Below, piece by piece: positions 57,192-64,000 of a stretch of DNA of 64,000 bases. Position numbers and translations under genes: made by a program. Positions within the stretch are counted from its first letter, which is position 1; each line of letters opens with the position of its first letter. The notes under the pieces were generated by a model. The model had not been told where the DNA came from. It did not search any database and saw only the letters and a program-made list of their open reading frames with translations. Location: positions 62,001 to 126,000 of the forward strand of contig NZ_JAIUGV010000004.1 of NCBI RefSeq assembly GCF_020164745.1, read 5' to 3'. This stretch comes from Mesorhizobium sp. ES1-4 (GTDB taxonomy: Bacteria; Pseudomonadota; Alphaproteobacteria; Rhizobiales; Rhizobiaceae).

Positions 57192-59000
57192 ATGCCGATC
57201 GAGGCCAGATACGCTGAATTGCCTGGCGCGATTGCCGCCGGTTGTGAGCGCATGGTTCATCCCAGCGTTCTCGGGCGGAGCGATCGCGAGCGCCAGCGCC
57301 GCTTCATCGGCGTGATGCTGGCCGCGCCGTTCTTCGCGGCGGGTGCCGCGGTCACGCTGGTTACATCGGGCATGGGAGCGGCCGTGACCATGGCCGCCAT
57401 TTTCGCGGCCTTCGGCCTGTGCTGGTTCGTCGCCCTGCTGGTAGCCGCTACCGGCAAGATGGCTGCCGCCGGGCCGATCGCCCTGGCCATGGCGGCGATC
57501 GCCCTTGGCGGTCTCATCGGTGCCGCCGGCGGGTTGAGCTCTCCTGTCGCCATGCTTGCCCTGGCGCTGCCATTCGAAGCCTGGTGGATCGGCGCGTCGC
57601 GGCGTGCGGCGTTGTGGGGGGGCGCATCGGCCGCCATCGCCATCGCCCTTCAGTCCCTGGCCGCCTTCCTTCCATTCGCGGATGCGCACATCGCCGCCTG
57701 GCACTGGCTGGTGCCATTGGCCTGGGCGCTGACCCTGATCCCGCGCATATCGGCTTTTCGCGGCACCGCCGGCGCGGCCGATACAGCCGATGCCGGTGAC
57801 CGATTGGAAGACATCATTGACGCCGTGATCTTACGGGTCGCCCGCCACGGCGAGGTTATCGACGCGTCCGCCAAGGCGCGCACGCTTCTGAAATTGCCGC
57901 CTGAGCTGCTGTCCGGAACGGGCCTCTTCGACCGCATCCACCTGTCGGACCGTGTATCCTATCTCAGCGCCCTGGCCGATATGCGTGACGGCGCGCTGTC
58001 GCGCCGGCTCGAACTACGCATCAGGCTACCCCAAAGCGGCAACGGCGCTCACAACGGAAATGGTTTTGTGGCCGACAACTATCAGCCATTCGCGCTCGAA
58101 CTGGCGCGCGGCGAGGAACAAAGCGACGTTTTCACGCTTGTGCTGCGCGCCAATGACGAGACCGCGCGGCTGCGGGAAGACCTGGCGCAAGCCAATGAGA
58201 CGGCTGCCGCCGCCGAAGTGGCCAAGGGCCGGTTCCTGGCAGTGGTGAGCCATGAATTGCGCACGCCGTTGAACGCCATCATCGGTTTCTCCGACATGCT
58301 GTTGCATGAAATGTTCGGCGCCTTCAAGGATCCGCGCCAGAAGGAATATGTCGGCCTCGTCCGGGATTCGGGCCAGCATCTGCTGGCGGTCGTGACATCC
58401 ATACTCGATGTATCGAGGATCGAATCCGGCGCCTACGCCACCGAGCCCGAGCCGTTCCGGTTCATCGAAGCCGTCGACATGTGCCAGTCGATGATGCGGC
58501 TGCAGGCGCAGGCCAAGAACATCGACCTGCAGACGCAGATCGCTCCTGACGCAGGCGATATCAACGCCGATCGCCGCGCCGTACAGCAGATGCTCATCAA
58601 TCTCGTTTCCAACGCGATCAAGTTCACGCCCGACGGCGGCGATGTCGTCGTCGGCGCCAAGCGGATCGGCTCACGCCTGCATTTCTGGGTCAGGGACACC
58701 GGCATCGGCATCGCCGAGGAGGATTTCGCCAATCTCGGCAAACCCTTCATGCAGATCCAGAACGACTACACGCGACGTTTCGAGGGCACGGGTCTTGGCC
58801 TCTCCCTCGTGAAGGGGCTGGTGGCCTTGCACGAAGGGACCATGTCGATCGAGAGCATGCCGGGTGAGGGCACCACGGTGACCATCAGCCTGCCGGTCAG
58901 CGGGCCGCACGGACGCCCCGCCAACCCGACCGGAGTGCTGACGATGCCGGTGACGAGGGCGAAAGGGGACGGAAATGGCTCGCTCCGCAAAACAGGCTAG
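57192..59000 (+). CDS. DivJ/PleC-like membrane histidine kinase
   Basis: ATG 57192 gives 602 residues; ATG 57117 would add 25 that look non-native. Six hydrophobic segments cover about residues 38-190, a PAS-like region (RVARHGEVIDASAKARTLLKLP...FDRIHLSDRVSYL) lies at about 210-325, then the HisKA box VVSHELRTPLNAIIGFSDML with His354, and the HATPase motifs NLVSNAIKFT, DTGIGIAEED and GTGLGLSLVKGL. This layout matches the DivJ/PleC/PdhS group that phosphorylates DivK and sets cell-cycle polarity in Rhizobiales. The next gene overlaps its 3' end by 26 bases. Confidence 0.88.
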   Translation: MPIEARYAELPGAIAAGCERMVHPSVLGRSDRERQRRFIGVMLAAPFFAAGAAVTLVTSGMGAAVTMAAIFAAFGLCWFVALLVAATGKMAAAGPIALAMAAIALGGLIGAAGGLSSPVAMLALALPFEAWWIGASRRAALWGGASAAIAIALQSLAAFLPFADAHIAAWHWLVPLAWALTLIPRISAFRGTAGAADTADAGDRLEDIIDAVILRVARHGEVIDASAKARTLLKLPPELLSGTGLFDRIHLSDRVSYLSALADMRDGALSRRLELRIRLPQSGNGAHNGNGFVADNYQPFALELARGEEQSDVFTLVLRANDETARLREDLAQANETAAAAEVAKGRFLAVVSHELRTPLNAIIGFSDMLLHEMFGAFKDPRQKEYVGLVRDSGQHLLAVVTSILDVSRIESGAYATEPEPFRFIEAVDMCQSMMRLQAQAKNIDLQTQIAPDAGDINADRRAVQQMLINLVSNAIKFTPDGGDVVVGAKRIGSRLHFWVRDTGIGIAEEDFANLGKPFMQIQNDYTRRFEGTGLGLSLVKGLVALHEGTMSIESMPGEGTTVTISLPVSGPHGRPANPTGVLTMPVTRAKGDGNGSLRKTG

Positions 59001-59754
59001 GGCAGTCAAACGCCGCGGCAACGCCTTTCAGGACGGCGCCATTGCCGTCGGCGGCATGATTTCGCGCAATCCCGTCCTGGTGGGAGGATCGACCGCATTC
59101 CTGGTGACGCTGTTCTACGTTTCGGCCAACGCGCTGTGGTATCAGCCATTCCCGCACGCCGGCGCGTTTTTCGCCACACGTCATTTCCAGGGCTTTCCGC
59201 ATCCCGCCGACGAGCCGGAGACGACGATCAACATCGTGCGGCCCAATACCGCGCCCGCCCCGATCAAGGGCGATCCGGTGGTCGAGCAGGTGCAAGGCAT
59301 GTTGAAGGATCTCGATTTCTATTCCGGCACCGTCGACGGTATTTCCGGCCCCAACACGCGCAAGGCCATACAGGCCTATCAGCAGAAGGTCGGGCTGAAC
59401 GCCTCGGGCGAGATCGACGCGCTGCTGCTGGATCAACTGGGTGCAACGCCGAAGACGGCCGCCGTGCCCAAGCCGCGGCCTCGTCCCGACATGGCGCCAG
59501 CTGCTGTTCCCGTGTCCTTGCAGACGAACGAGGCGCAGACAAACGCCGCTTCGCAAGGGCCCGATCCCCGCATCGTCAAGATCCAGGCCGGGCTCAAGGC
59601 CTTCGGCAATGACGACATGCAACTGGATGGCGTCGTCGGTGCGCGCACCAAGGCGGCGATCAAGGAGTTCCAGTCGCTGTTCGGGTTGCCGCAGACCGGC
59701 GAGCCCGACGAGATCGTCTACGTCAAGATGCGCGAGATCGGCCTGACCAACTGA
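58975..59754 (+). CDS. Membrane-anchored peptidoglycan-binding protein
   Basis: Protein of 259 residues. A basic cytoplasmic N-terminus leads to one membrane helix (about 30-55) and then two PG_binding_1 domains: VQGMLKDLDFYSGTVDGISGPNTRKAIQAYQQ and IVKIQAGLKAFGNDDMQLDGVVGARTKAAIKEFQSL. Between them is a Pro/Ala-rich linker. It should sit in the periplasm against the cell wall. Its start lies within the kinase gene (26-base overlap), suggesting a coupled cell-cycle/envelope function. Confidence 0.86.
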   Translation: MARSAKQARAVKRRGNAFQDGAIAVGGMISRNPVLVGGSTAFLVTLFYVSANALWYQPFPHAGAFFATRHFQGFPHPADEPETTINIVRPNTAPAPIKGDPVVEQVQGMLKDLDFYSGTVDGISGPNTRKAIQAYQQKVGLNASGEIDALLLDQLGATPKTAAVPKPRPRPDMAPAAVPVSLQTNEAQTNAASQGPDPRIVKIQAGLKAFGNDDMQLDGVVGARTKAAIKEFQSLFGLPQTGEPDEIVYVKMREIGLTN

Positions 59755-59825
59755 CGGCCGAAAACGACGGCTCGCCCTGCTTGGAGAATTTCGATAGAGA
59801 GCCCGCATGTCGTCGGGAGTCTTCC

Positions 59826-60173
59826 ATGCGTGTAACCGCTGATCTGTGGGTGTCGGCCCTGCTGCGCCGGGTTTTCGGCGCTGGCGGATTTGCCGCCGTG
59901 ATCAATCGCGGTGCGACCGAGGCCGGGGCTGTGTTCATCCTGGCGCGGGGCAGGATGGGGGAAACGGCCCTCTACGGGCCTGCGCCGCAGACAAGCTACG
60001 ATTCGGCCAAGCCCGAAGAGCGTTTTTTCAGCCTTCTGGCCGCCGGCGATGATGCCGCCGTGCTGGATGCGAGACTTGAGCGCGAGAAGAAATTCGATCC
60101 CGACATCTGGGTGGTCGAGATCGAGGCCGGGAGCGTTCCTGTCGAGGAGCTTATTTCCGTGAAGACGCCCTGA
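59826..60173 (+). CDS. DUF1491-family protein
   Basis: ATG 59826 gives 115 residues; an in-frame ATG at 59781 would add 15. The start RVTADLWVSALLRRVFGAGGFAAVINRGATEAGAVFIL and the end DPDIWVVEIE match the DUF1491 family, a compact alpha/beta protein of Alphaproteobacteria without known function. Its 3' end overlaps the convergent DUF2336 gene by 23 bases. Confidence 0.85.
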   Translation: MRVTADLWVSALLRRVFGAGGFAAVINRGATEAGAVFILARGRMGETALYGPAPQTSYDSAKPEERFFSLLAAGDDAAVLDARLEREKKFDPDIWVVEIEAGSVPVEELISVKTP

Positions 60174-61251
60174 GGCCGGGGGCCTCGACCTCGTCGCTGT
60201 TGGAGGCCTTGCGGCTGTCGCTGTTTGCCGGCGAAACGTCGCCAACCGCCTTGGACAGGGTTTCGGCTTTCCATCCCCGCACTTTGTCCAGGGCCGCATC
60301 GCGGTGCAGCAGGCGGAAGCGGTCGAGATAGGTGCGGATGGCCTGCGGATGCGGGAACAGGCCGGGAAAGACGGCAACCGTGATCAGGAACGCCCGGTCC
60401 TCGCTGAAGTCAAGCGAACGCAGCGCCGCAAGCAGCGGCGCATAATTCTGGTGGGCGGTGAGCGATCGCGCGATCGAAAAATCGATGCCGAGGGCATCGG
60501 CCAGCGCGGTCTGAAAAAAGGCGGCGTTCCCTGTCAGTGCTGTCTCGCGCAGTTTGGCATAGGCATCCGCACCCGGGAACGCATCGACCTTCGCCGCGAG
60601 GGCTTCGTGGCCGGTTCGCATCATGGAGCGCAGCCTGCGCCGCGCATTCTCGGCGGCGATGCCCGACGTCTGCTGGCCCGACGTCTGCTGGCCTGACGTC
60701 TGCTGGCCGGGCAATTGCTGGCCGGACGATTGCTGGCCTGACGATTGCTGATTTGTCGTGCTGTCCGCCGTCGCTTGCGCCTTCACGGCAAGGCTTTGCG
60801 CCGGAGTTGCTTCCGGATCCCGCACCCTCACCAGGGTCGGCCGTTCGAGCGCCCTGATCAGATCGGCGATGGTCGGGTTCAGGTTCTTACGCCGCGCGAT
60901 CGCGCGCGCATGCGGCAACCCATGCCGGCCAATCAGCGCGATCAGGTCGATATCGCTGACCGCGCGCGAACGGATGAGCAGCGGAGCGGCGATGTCGACC
61001 GGTTCGTCGCAGAGGCGCCGCACCAGGGCCGCGGGTGCATATTCGCATTCGGAAAGGGCGGCTGCCACGTAGCGCCGCGACTCGACGGACACATCGTCGA
61101 ACAGCGGCAGCGTCAGGTCTTCGAGTTGGCCGATCTCGCGGCGCGACGGGCGGGTCAGCGAGCAGAACGCCGAGACGGCGGCGCGGAACAACCTTTCGGC
61201 CTTTCCCGATTCCGTCCTTATCGCGATTTGCCTGAAATCCGAAGATGACAC
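60151..61251 (-). CDS. DUF2336-family protein with Gln-rich repeats
   Basis: I choose GTG 61251 (366 residues), which gives the family-like start SSSDFRQIAIRTESGKAERLF; an ATG at 61353 would add 34 residues of poor character. DUF2336 is an alpha-helical, HEAT-like region: RREIGQLEDLTLPLFDDVSVESRRYVAAALSECEYAP and APLLIRSRAVSDIDLIALIGRHGLPHARAIARRK. In the middle lies a low-complexity stretch of SSGQQ-type units. The family is found in Alphaproteobacteria and is of unknown function. Its 3' end overlaps the DUF1491 gene. Confidence 0.8.
   Translation of the reverse strand: MSSSDFRQIAIRTESGKAERLFRAAVSAFCSLTRPSRREIGQLEDLTLPLFDDVSVESRRYVAAALSECEYAPAALVRRLCDEPVDIAAPLLIRSRAVSDIDLIALIGRHGLPHARAIARRKNLNPTIADLIRALERPTLVRVRDPEATPAQSLAVKAQATADSTTNQQSSGQQSSGQQLPGQQTSGQQTSGQQTSGIAAENARRRLRSMMRTGHEALAAKVDAFPGADAYAKLRETALTGNAAFFQTALADALGIDFSIARSLTAHQNYAPLLAALRSLDFSEDRAFLITVAVFPGLFPHPQAIRTYLDRFRLLHRDAALDKVRGWKAETLSKAVGDVSPANSDSRKASNSDEVEAPGLRASSRK
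60664..60753. repeat. Six 15-bp tandem repeats within the DUF2336 gene
   Basis: Units of the type CGACGTCTGCTGGCC, gradually diverging, encode (S/L/T)(S/P)GQQ on the minus strand. The period of 15 bases keeps the frame, so copy-number change would alter protein length without frameshift. Confidence 0.85.
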
Positions 61252-61462
61252 GTAGGATACGCCTGACAACAGATACACACTTGGCCTCGCGCCACCGACG
61301 ACCGTGCCGGTTTCGCGATTGCATCGGTCAGAACGTTCTGACCTGGGGAACAAAGATCAAGTTAGCGGCGATCCGTTAGCGCTCCGTTAACCCTCTGCCG
61401 CCTTAATGATATTTGGAGGCGTTGCGTTGTGCTCCGGGGAAACCGAGAGGAATGCGCGAACC

Positions 61463-61648
61463 ATGGGCATGGTACTGTCTTTCGTGCCGCGTGCGGCACC
61501 GACCAATCGAGTAAAGCAAACCACCGAAATCCCGGCGGCCGTGATCATATTTCCCGGCATCCGCTATGAGCGGTCCAACACCGGCGAAGCGCGACCCGCG
61601 GGCTCGGATAAGCCGGGATCGCCACGGACGCCGGTACCTCATCACTGA
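61463..61648 (+). CDS. Small conserved-looking protein (61 residues)
   Basis: ATG 61463 gives 61 residues; a second ATG at 61469 fits equally. MGMVLSFVPRAAPTN at the start and EIPAAVIIFPGIRYER in the middle resemble a small soluble protein repeatedly seen in Rhizobiales (VVSFV...VIIFPGVRYER type), as I recall; no search was done. The C-terminus is basic and disordered. The function is unknown. Confidence 0.6.
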   Translation: MGMVLSFVPRAAPTNRVKQTTEIPAAVIIFPGIRYERSNTGEARPAGSDKPGSPRTPVPHH

Positions 61649-61698
61649 GCCTGCGCGGCCCTTGATCCGCCGGGCCTGGATTTCGTCCGGATCGCCGC

Positions 61699-62268
61699 CT
61701 AAAAATCCTGCAGCTCGCAAGAGCTTTGATCGAGAAAGCGCGACACGATCTGCTTCCAGCTCTCGTCCGGCACGAAGCTGCGGATGACGAAGATGCCTTC
61801 GCCGATGGGCGCTTCGACGAAGACCGCCCCCTGCAGATCTTCGGGCAGATCCCTGCGCACGTCGATCATCTGCGCAGGCGTCAGAACGACGGCATCCAGT
61901 TTGCCGTCTGTCGCCGTGTGGTCGTTGAAGGAATACACATTGTGGCCATTGCGGTCATAGACCGACACCGACCAGAAGGGCACGTTCCCGGGCGCCTTGA
62001 TGCGGACCATTCCCTCATCGAGGTCGAAACGGCAGGCCGTGGCGTAGAACAGCGGATCGACCGATTTCACCACCGGCGCGCCGCCGGCCTCGGCGTCAAG
62101 CCGGTTCATCCTGTAGAGATCGGACGCCATGGAGAGGCGTGACCACGCATCGCGTTCCGAGAATTCCGGCACCAGAAGCAGGACGATAATGTGAACGATG
62201 CCGGCGCCGACGAGACCGAGCAGGACGGCATGCAAAAGCCTGCGCAGGGTGGCACGCAAACTATGCAT
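61699..62268 (-). CDS. DUF1254-domain membrane protein
   Basis: ATG 62268 gives 189 residues. An N-terminal membrane helix (LLHAVLLGLVGAGIVHIIVLLLVP) precedes a DUF1254-like soluble domain with SVDPLFYATACRFDLDEG, PFWSVSVYDRNGHNVYSFND and FVRSFVPD-like segments. Its start overlaps the end of the upstream DUF1214 gene by 8 bases. DUF1254 and DUF1214 occur together in many proteobacterial envelope proteins; their role is unknown. Confidence 0.78.
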   Translation of the reverse strand: MHSLRATLRRLLHAVLLGLVGAGIVHIIVLLLVPEFSERDAWSRLSMASDLYRMNRLDAEAGGAPVVKSVDPLFYATACRFDLDEGMVRIKAPGNVPFWSVSVYDRNGHNVYSFNDHTATDGKLDAVVLTPAQMIDVRRDLPEDLQGAVFVEAPIGEGIFVIRSFVPDESWKQIVSRFLDQSSCELQDF

Positions 62269-62845
62269 CGCAGCCCAACCTGACGATCCTGGGCAGCGCA
62301 ACATCCGACAGGCCGGTGCTGCTGGCAATGGGTGTGTCGTAGAAGGTCAGGACGAAATACATCCTTCCAGAACCGTCGGTCAGCAGCCAGTTGCCCGGCA
62401 TCGGGTGATGGCTCACGGAAATGATCACCGAATTGTCGGACTGGCGCAGCACCTCGTAGGACTGAAGCGCTGCAAGCCGCGATTTGCCGGTCTCGACGAC
62501 GCCGAGCGATTGATCGGCGGCATAGAGCGTCCAGAATCGGGCTGTCGGAAATCCACCCTCGATCCTGTAGGTGCATTCCCGCTTGAGTTGGTCGCCGGCG
62601 GCATCATTTTCCGCCACGAAGGACAGGCCTTCGGCGCGGCCGAGCGCCAGCACGCCCTCGCGCGCCACGCGCGCCTTGGAATAGGGGTCCGCGGCCGGTG
62701 TGCCGATGTCGGGGAAGGCGGTCCACTGGCCGATCCTGATCGCGCCGACGCCGTCCTGTATCTTCAGCGCATACCAGACGCTGGCGCCGCCCCCGCCAAT
62801 GGCTATGGCAAGCGAGATCAGCATCAGGAAGGCGTTCTTGAGCAT
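62261..62845 (-). CDS. DUF1214-domain membrane protein
   Basis: ATG 62845 gives 194 residues. It has an N-terminal membrane helix (FLMLISLAIAIGGGGASVW) and a DUF1214-type domain ending in FWTLYAADQSLGVVE, ISVSHHPMPGNWLLTDGSGRMYFVLTFYD. In other bacteria this domain follows DUF1254 in one chain; here the two are separate, overlapping genes in the same order of translation. It lies between the PBP gene and DUF1254. Confidence 0.8.
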   Translation of the reverse strand: MLKNAFLMLISLAIAIGGGGASVWYALKIQDGVGAIRIGQWTAFPDIGTPAADPYSKARVAREGVLALGRAEGLSFVAENDAAGDQLKRECTYRIEGGFPTARFWTLYAADQSLGVVETGKSRLAALQSYEVLRQSDNSVIISVSHHPMPGNWLLTDGSGRMYFVLTFYDTPIASSTGLSDVALPRIVRLGCDA

Positions 62846-62955
62846 GAAGGGCCGGGTGCGCGAAGGATTGCCGTTCGGGGATATCGTGGCGCGGGGTCCT
62901 GGGCAAGCCGGCGTGATGGATTTGCCTGCCGGCCCGCTCGCGCAGGAGGCTGATG

Positions 62956-64000
62956 TTACAGGGCCGAAAGCGTTTCGGGCGGGGCGGCGGCGTCGAGTTT
63001 GGGCGCCATCTGGAACAGCTGGCTCATGTCCCGCAGCGTCTGCGTTGTCCGGCTGGACAGCACGGGAGGCCGCTCGGCGGCTGCATCGGCCGCTGCCTGC
63101 TCCTCGCTCTTCTTCTGCGCCTCGGCGGCCTTGGCCGCGATCTCCTCGTCGACGAAGGGCTTGTCGATGCCGGGGATCGGCTTCAGGTCGATGTTCTGGT
63201 GCGCATAGACCATCAGCCGCTGCCACACCATCGCCGGCAGCGACCCGCCAGTCATGTTCTTGGTCGGCGAGAAATCGTCATTGCCCATCCAGACGGCAGC
63301 CGTGTAGTTGCCCGTGAAGCCGACGAACCAGGCATCGCGGTAGGATTGTGTCGTGCCGGTCTTGCCTGCGACGACGATGTTGGGAATTTGAGCGCGCCGG
63401 GCGGTGCCCATCACCGGTACGGCCGTCAGCATGGTGTTCATGGATTTCAGCGCCTGCTCCGACAGCACCCGGTGCGGCGGTTGCGCGTCCTTGGTCCAGT
63501 CATACACCACCTCGCCGGTGCGGGTGACGAGCTGTGTGATGCCGTGCCTGGAGCCTGCAAAGCCGTTCTGGGCAAAGACGCTATAGCCCGTCGCCTGGTC
63601 CATCACGGTCATGCCCGAGGTGCCGAGCACCATCGTCTTGTGCCCCTCCAGCGGCGATTCCACCCCGAATGATTCCGCCATCGCCTTGATCGGCGCAATG
63701 CCGAGATGGTCCTTGGCCAGCCGCACCGGCACGGTGTTGATCGACTTGGCCATCGCCATGAGCAGCGTGACGTTGCCCGCCGACTCGCCGCCGTAATTGT
63801 GCGGTGACCAGTTGCCCCAGCTGATCGGCCCGCCTGATATGATCGAATTCGGCGTGAAGCCATGTTCCATCGCCGTGGCGTAGACATAGGGCTTGAACGA
63901 CGAGCCGGTCTGCCGCAGCGCCTTGGTGGCGCGGTTGAACTGGCTGGTGCCATAGTCGCGGCCGCCGACGATGGCCCTGACGGCGCCATTGGTCTCAATG
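62956..64000 (-). CDS. mrcA: Class A penicillin-binding protein (PBP1A type), C-terminal part
   Basis: The frame is open at the right edge, so only the last ~348 residues are present. They are the transpeptidase domain: FKPYVYATAME, AMAKSINTVPVRLAKDHLG (SxN box), and VAGKTGTTQSYRDAWFVGFTG (KTGT box) followed by the usual GGSLPAMVWQRLM end. The active-site SxxK lies near the window edge (TGSSFKPY). The C-terminal tail is Ala/Lys/Glu-rich. The enzyme polymerises and cross-links peptidoglycan. The glycosyltransferase domain is outside the window. Confidence 0.9.
   Translation of the reverse strand, partial: IETNGAVRAIVGGRDYGTSQFNRATKALRQTGSSFKPYVYATAMEHGFTPNSIISGGPISWGNWSPHNYGGESAGNVTLLMAMAKSINTVPVRLAKDHLGIAPIKAMAESFGVESPLEGHKTMVLGTSGMTVMDQATGYSVFAQNGFAGSRHGITQLVTRTGEVVYDWTKDAQPPHRVLSEQALKSMNTMLTAVPVMGTARRAQIPNIVVAGKTGTTQSYRDAWFVGFTGNYTAAVWMGNDDFSPTKNMTGGSLPAMVWQRLMVYAHQNIDLKPIPGIDKPFVDEEIAAKAAEAQKKSEEQAAADAAAERPPVLSSRTTQTLRDMSQLFQMAPKLDAAAPPETLSAL

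Noticed and set aside
60664..60753. CRISPR-like repeat array
   Set aside because: The 15-bp units are contiguous with no spacers and lie inside a coding sequence. No CRISPR array or cas gene was seen anywhere in the window.
61329..61340. CAGAACGTTCTG palindrome as a LexA box
   Set aside because: The alphaproteobacterial LexA site is GAAC-N7-GAAC; this 12-mer lacks that spacing, so it is only an unexplained palindrome upstream of the DUF2336 gene.

Overview
The window looks like a high-GC alphaproteobacterial chromosome of the Rhizobiales, most probably Mesorhizobium or a close relative. The basis is the lineage-typical gene set: a betI-betC-betA-betB choline operon, a MucR/Ros zinc-finger regulator, DUF1491, DUF5330 and DUF2336 proteins, a TAT-exported beta-helix protein (TIGR03808 type), a DivJ/PleC-like histidine kinase and split methylmalonyl-CoA mutase genes. 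The genus is inferred from gene content, not from a database search.

Layout. 1-2547: tail of a GH13 alpha-glucosidase, then tadE/tadG-like pilus assembly genes on the minus strand. 2831-8262: an oligopeptide ABC transporter operon (oppA, oppB, oppC, fused oppDF). 8291-10677: small envelope and stress genes, including two proteins of 30 and 24 residues. 10845-26070: a 15.2-kb integrated island in a tRNA-Pro(CGG) gene. 26299-30063: phosphomannomutase and a GDP-mannose pyrophosphorylase fused to an AGE-type isomerase. 30070-36355: the choline/choline-sulfate to betaine operon with its repressor. 36555-40781: thiolase, asparaginase, exported beta-helix protein, GreA-like factor. 40778-41443: a Doc/AbrB-type toxin-antitoxin pair with its operator. 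41460-45019: methylmalonyl-CoA mutase. 45361-52367: HerA-like ATPase, L,D-transpeptidase, HAD hydrolase, class IV aminotransferase, SodB, two cytochromes c, SET protein. 52595-56718: oligopeptidase B, MucR, SufE, DUF5330. 57192-64000: histidine kinase, peptidoglycan-binding protein, DUF1491, DUF2336, a small conserved-looking protein, a DUF1254/DUF1214 pair and the C-terminal half of a class A penicillin-binding protein.

The most interesting part is the island. It is bounded by 49-bp direct repeats; the right copy lies in an intact tRNA-Pro and the left copy is the displaced 3' end. Paired GTTTCNGGTAG motifs sit just inside both ends and look like integrase arm sites. The mobility end holds a tyrosine integrase, an overlapping excisionase-like gene, an HNH protein, a possible HUH protein, a small HTH protein and a serine recombinase. 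The cargo is two tightly packed convergent operons whose stop codons are 3 bp apart: (i) a PP2C phosphatase followed by two Ser/Thr kinases, one with an FHA-like C-terminus and one with a cold-shock-like C-terminus, and (ii) a complete type I restriction-modification operon with an unrecognised gene between hsdS and hsdR. The phosphatase-kinase-kinase module is the best candidate here for an undescribed defence or stress-signalling system; that role is inferred from its architecture and location.
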